Part shown: positions 62,730 through 64,000 of the stretch, piece after piece
How positions within the stretch are numbered: the first letter of the stretch is position 1
How the letters are laid out: every line of letters begins with the position of its first letter
Source of the DNA: Durusdinium trenchii
Taxonomy: Eukaryota; Sar; Dinophyceae; Suessiales; Symbiodiniaceae
NCBI GenBank assembly: GCA_963970005.1
Contig: CAXAMN010023361.1
Location: forward strand, 1,189,276-1,253,275
DNA length: 64,000 nt
Reading direction: 5' to 3'
Made by a program: the position numbers and the translations under genes
The notes under the pieces: generated by a model
Database searches by the model: none
Seen by the model: only the letters and a program-made list of their open reading frames with translations
Told to the model about the DNA's origin: nothing

Positions 62730-63080
62730 TCAAATTGTTTTTTCTTGGACATTGGGAATCTCCAAATGACTCTGAAAACCAACCAAATGATTCAGCTTTC
62801 TTAGTTTTTCCTGAGATCCACTGCGAGTATTCTGCCAAATGTTCACCAAGAAACCAAACAGTTTGAACACAACCCCAACGTGTTTGGAGCACAACAGCGA
62901 TATGGCAAGGGCGGGCTTCCGAACTGCACCAAGAGGGAAGACCCGGCAGCTTTCGGCTGCTCCGCCTGGAGCAACGACCACTGTCGGGCGCCGTGAACGC
63001 GGCGTCCGGTCGCATCGGGCTGCGTGGTCGCATCGACGCACAAACCTGCCCATGCTGAAAGCCTCACAAGAAAGCAGCAT
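62730..63080 (-). CDS. Coding-like region, frame unresolved
   Basis: Two minus frames read plausibly: LLCSKHVGVVFKLFGFLVNI.. and VWFLGEHLAEYSQWISGKTK... Probably one or more exons upstream of 62524-62700. Confidence 0.35.
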   Translation of the reverse strand: MLLSCEAFSMGRFVRRCDHAARCDRTPRSRRPTVVVAPGGAAESCRVFPLGAVRKPALAISLLCSKHVGVVFKLFGFLVNIWQNTRSGSQEKLRKLNHLVGFQSHLEIPNVQEKTI

Positions 63081-63159
63081 GAACCGTCAGACATGCCGCA
63101 ATCCTGATCTGCCCAGCGAAAAACAAGGGACGCGTCTGATAACCCGCCCTGCAACTGTG

Positions 63160-63600
63160 TGCTGGTTTGTTGTTGGGTCTTTTTCTTGTGGATTTTTTTG
63201 TCGGTTTGTCTTGGAAGTGTCTTAGCTGGTGCATCACACTTCCCATGCTTCCCAAGGAAGATTCTTCATTTTGGTTCGGAGTGCGGGACAGGAAAATAAA
63301 TAAAGTTCGGAAAAGTGTTCTTGAAGGTCTGATGATAAGTGATCAGTCATTCAGCAGTTCAGCCAAGAGTTCTTTCATGATACTAGTAATTGTTGATTCG
63401 CAACACTTTGCAACTCAACACACAAGTTTCTTTCACTTAAGAAACCTGCGGAAAAGTGTTCTTCCTTCGACTTGAAGGTCATTACCTGAATTGTGTATTG
63501 GTATTTACAGTAGGTTTGGATGTTGCATAGGAGCACCTGCCATTGAAAGAAGCACGTTGTAATACACAAAGGAAAACACGGTGAGGTACGCACAACTGCA
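63160..63600. other. Intergenic; small direct repeat
   Basis: CGGAAAAGTGTTCTT occurs at 63308 and 63450. No supported exon. Confidence 0.4.
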
Positions 63601-63608
63601 TCCTTACA

Positions 63609-63902
63609 TCACTTAGAGCACGTCATTACCCCCCCCCACGACCGCACCCGACAACCGAACCACGACCTACGCTGGCCGACAAAAGCAACAAATGAACTAA
63701 CATGAGTCAAATGAACCAACCCACGGGACCCACACCCCAAAAAAACGATGTTGCAAAAAAAGCGTATTACTGAATACATCATATACATCTGAATACTGTG
63801 TTCGGCAAAAACCTTGGGCCGCGACCATGACATCTCCACTCCGACCGATACCTGCCCAGCACTTGGTGCATCCGAGAAACACATGGCGCACAAACACAGC
63901 AC
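63609..63902 (-). CDS. Possible exon at window edge
   Basis: The frame reads CFSDAPSAGQVSVGVEMSWS, then RPKVFAEHSIQMYMMYSVIR; a competing minus frame overlaps. Low support. Confidence 0.3.
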   Translation of the reverse strand: MLCLCAMCFSDAPSAGQVSVGVEMSWSRPKVFAEHSIQMYMMYSVIRFFCNIVFLGCGSRGLVHLTHVSSFVAFVGQRRSWFGCRVRSWGGVMTCSK

Positions 63903-64000
63903 ACGACCTTTCAGGATGGGTCACCATGCGTCAGGCCAAAATGCCTACGCCGAACCAGGTCAGAGATGACGCGGCCTGACAGCTTCCCGAACGCACGCTG

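Noticed and set aside
1-64000. CRISPR arrays, bacterial operons, rRNA and tRNA genes
   Set aside because: No regularly spaced repeats with unique spacers, no Shine-Dalgarno-linked ORFs, and no cloverleaf or rRNA core sequence was seen on either strand.

Overview
This window reads as nuclear DNA of a dinoflagellate, most likely a Symbiodiniaceae-like alga (inference). No long bacterial-style ORFs, operons, rRNA or tRNA are visible. Coding potential comes in short exons joined by small introns (about 50-200 nt) with GT, and probably some GC or GA, donors. Almost every convincing exon lies on the minus strand, as expected for long one-way dinoflagellate gene arrays. The protein families also fit: EF-hand repeat proteins, a voltage-gated channel fused to EF-hands, and proteins with the SHWWGE / ATPF.R.WC.(F/Y)E signature.

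Layout. 1-6 kb: few genes, one foldback element and a degenerate repeat cluster. 6-21 kb: many short minus exons, including a probable plastid/thylakoid membrane protein (9.7-10.2 kb), several signal-peptide N-termini and a nested-hairpin element at 11.9 kb. 22-24 kb: plus-strand ORFs, a possible local strand switch. 24.7-31.4 kb: the best gene block, all minus. In transcription order it holds a one-domain voltage-gated cation channel with two EF-hands, a SHWWGE-domain gene, and leucine-rich-repeat exons. 31.6-40.5 kb: a run of EF-hand exons interrupted by a 620-bp tetranucleotide tract. 41-50 kb: mixed weak exons, foldback elements and copies of an ACTAG-centred repeat. 50.7-52.3 kb: a second SHWWGE-type gene with an N-terminal cysteine cluster and an acidic C-terminal tail. 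52.6-58.5 kb: further minus exons, a polypurine tract and, at 58.7 kb, a strong foldback. 59.0-60.25 kb: an AT-rich plus-strand island with closely packed ORFs unlike its surroundings. 60.4-64 kb: one clear exon, a tandem repeat with a 10-N assembly gap, and two copies of a ~106-nt element that keeps the same stems.

What may work together. The two SHWWGE proteins carry sequence features reminiscent of TIR domains, and one has LRR exons just downstream. This is the most interesting candidate for an undescribed (possibly immune-like or symbiosis-related) protein system, but the functional idea is inference only. The channel, with its own EF-hands, and the EF-hand gene cluster suggest a calcium-signalling neighbourhood. 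Most splice boundaries here were placed by eye from reading frame and AG/GT sites; transcripts are needed to join exons into complete genes.
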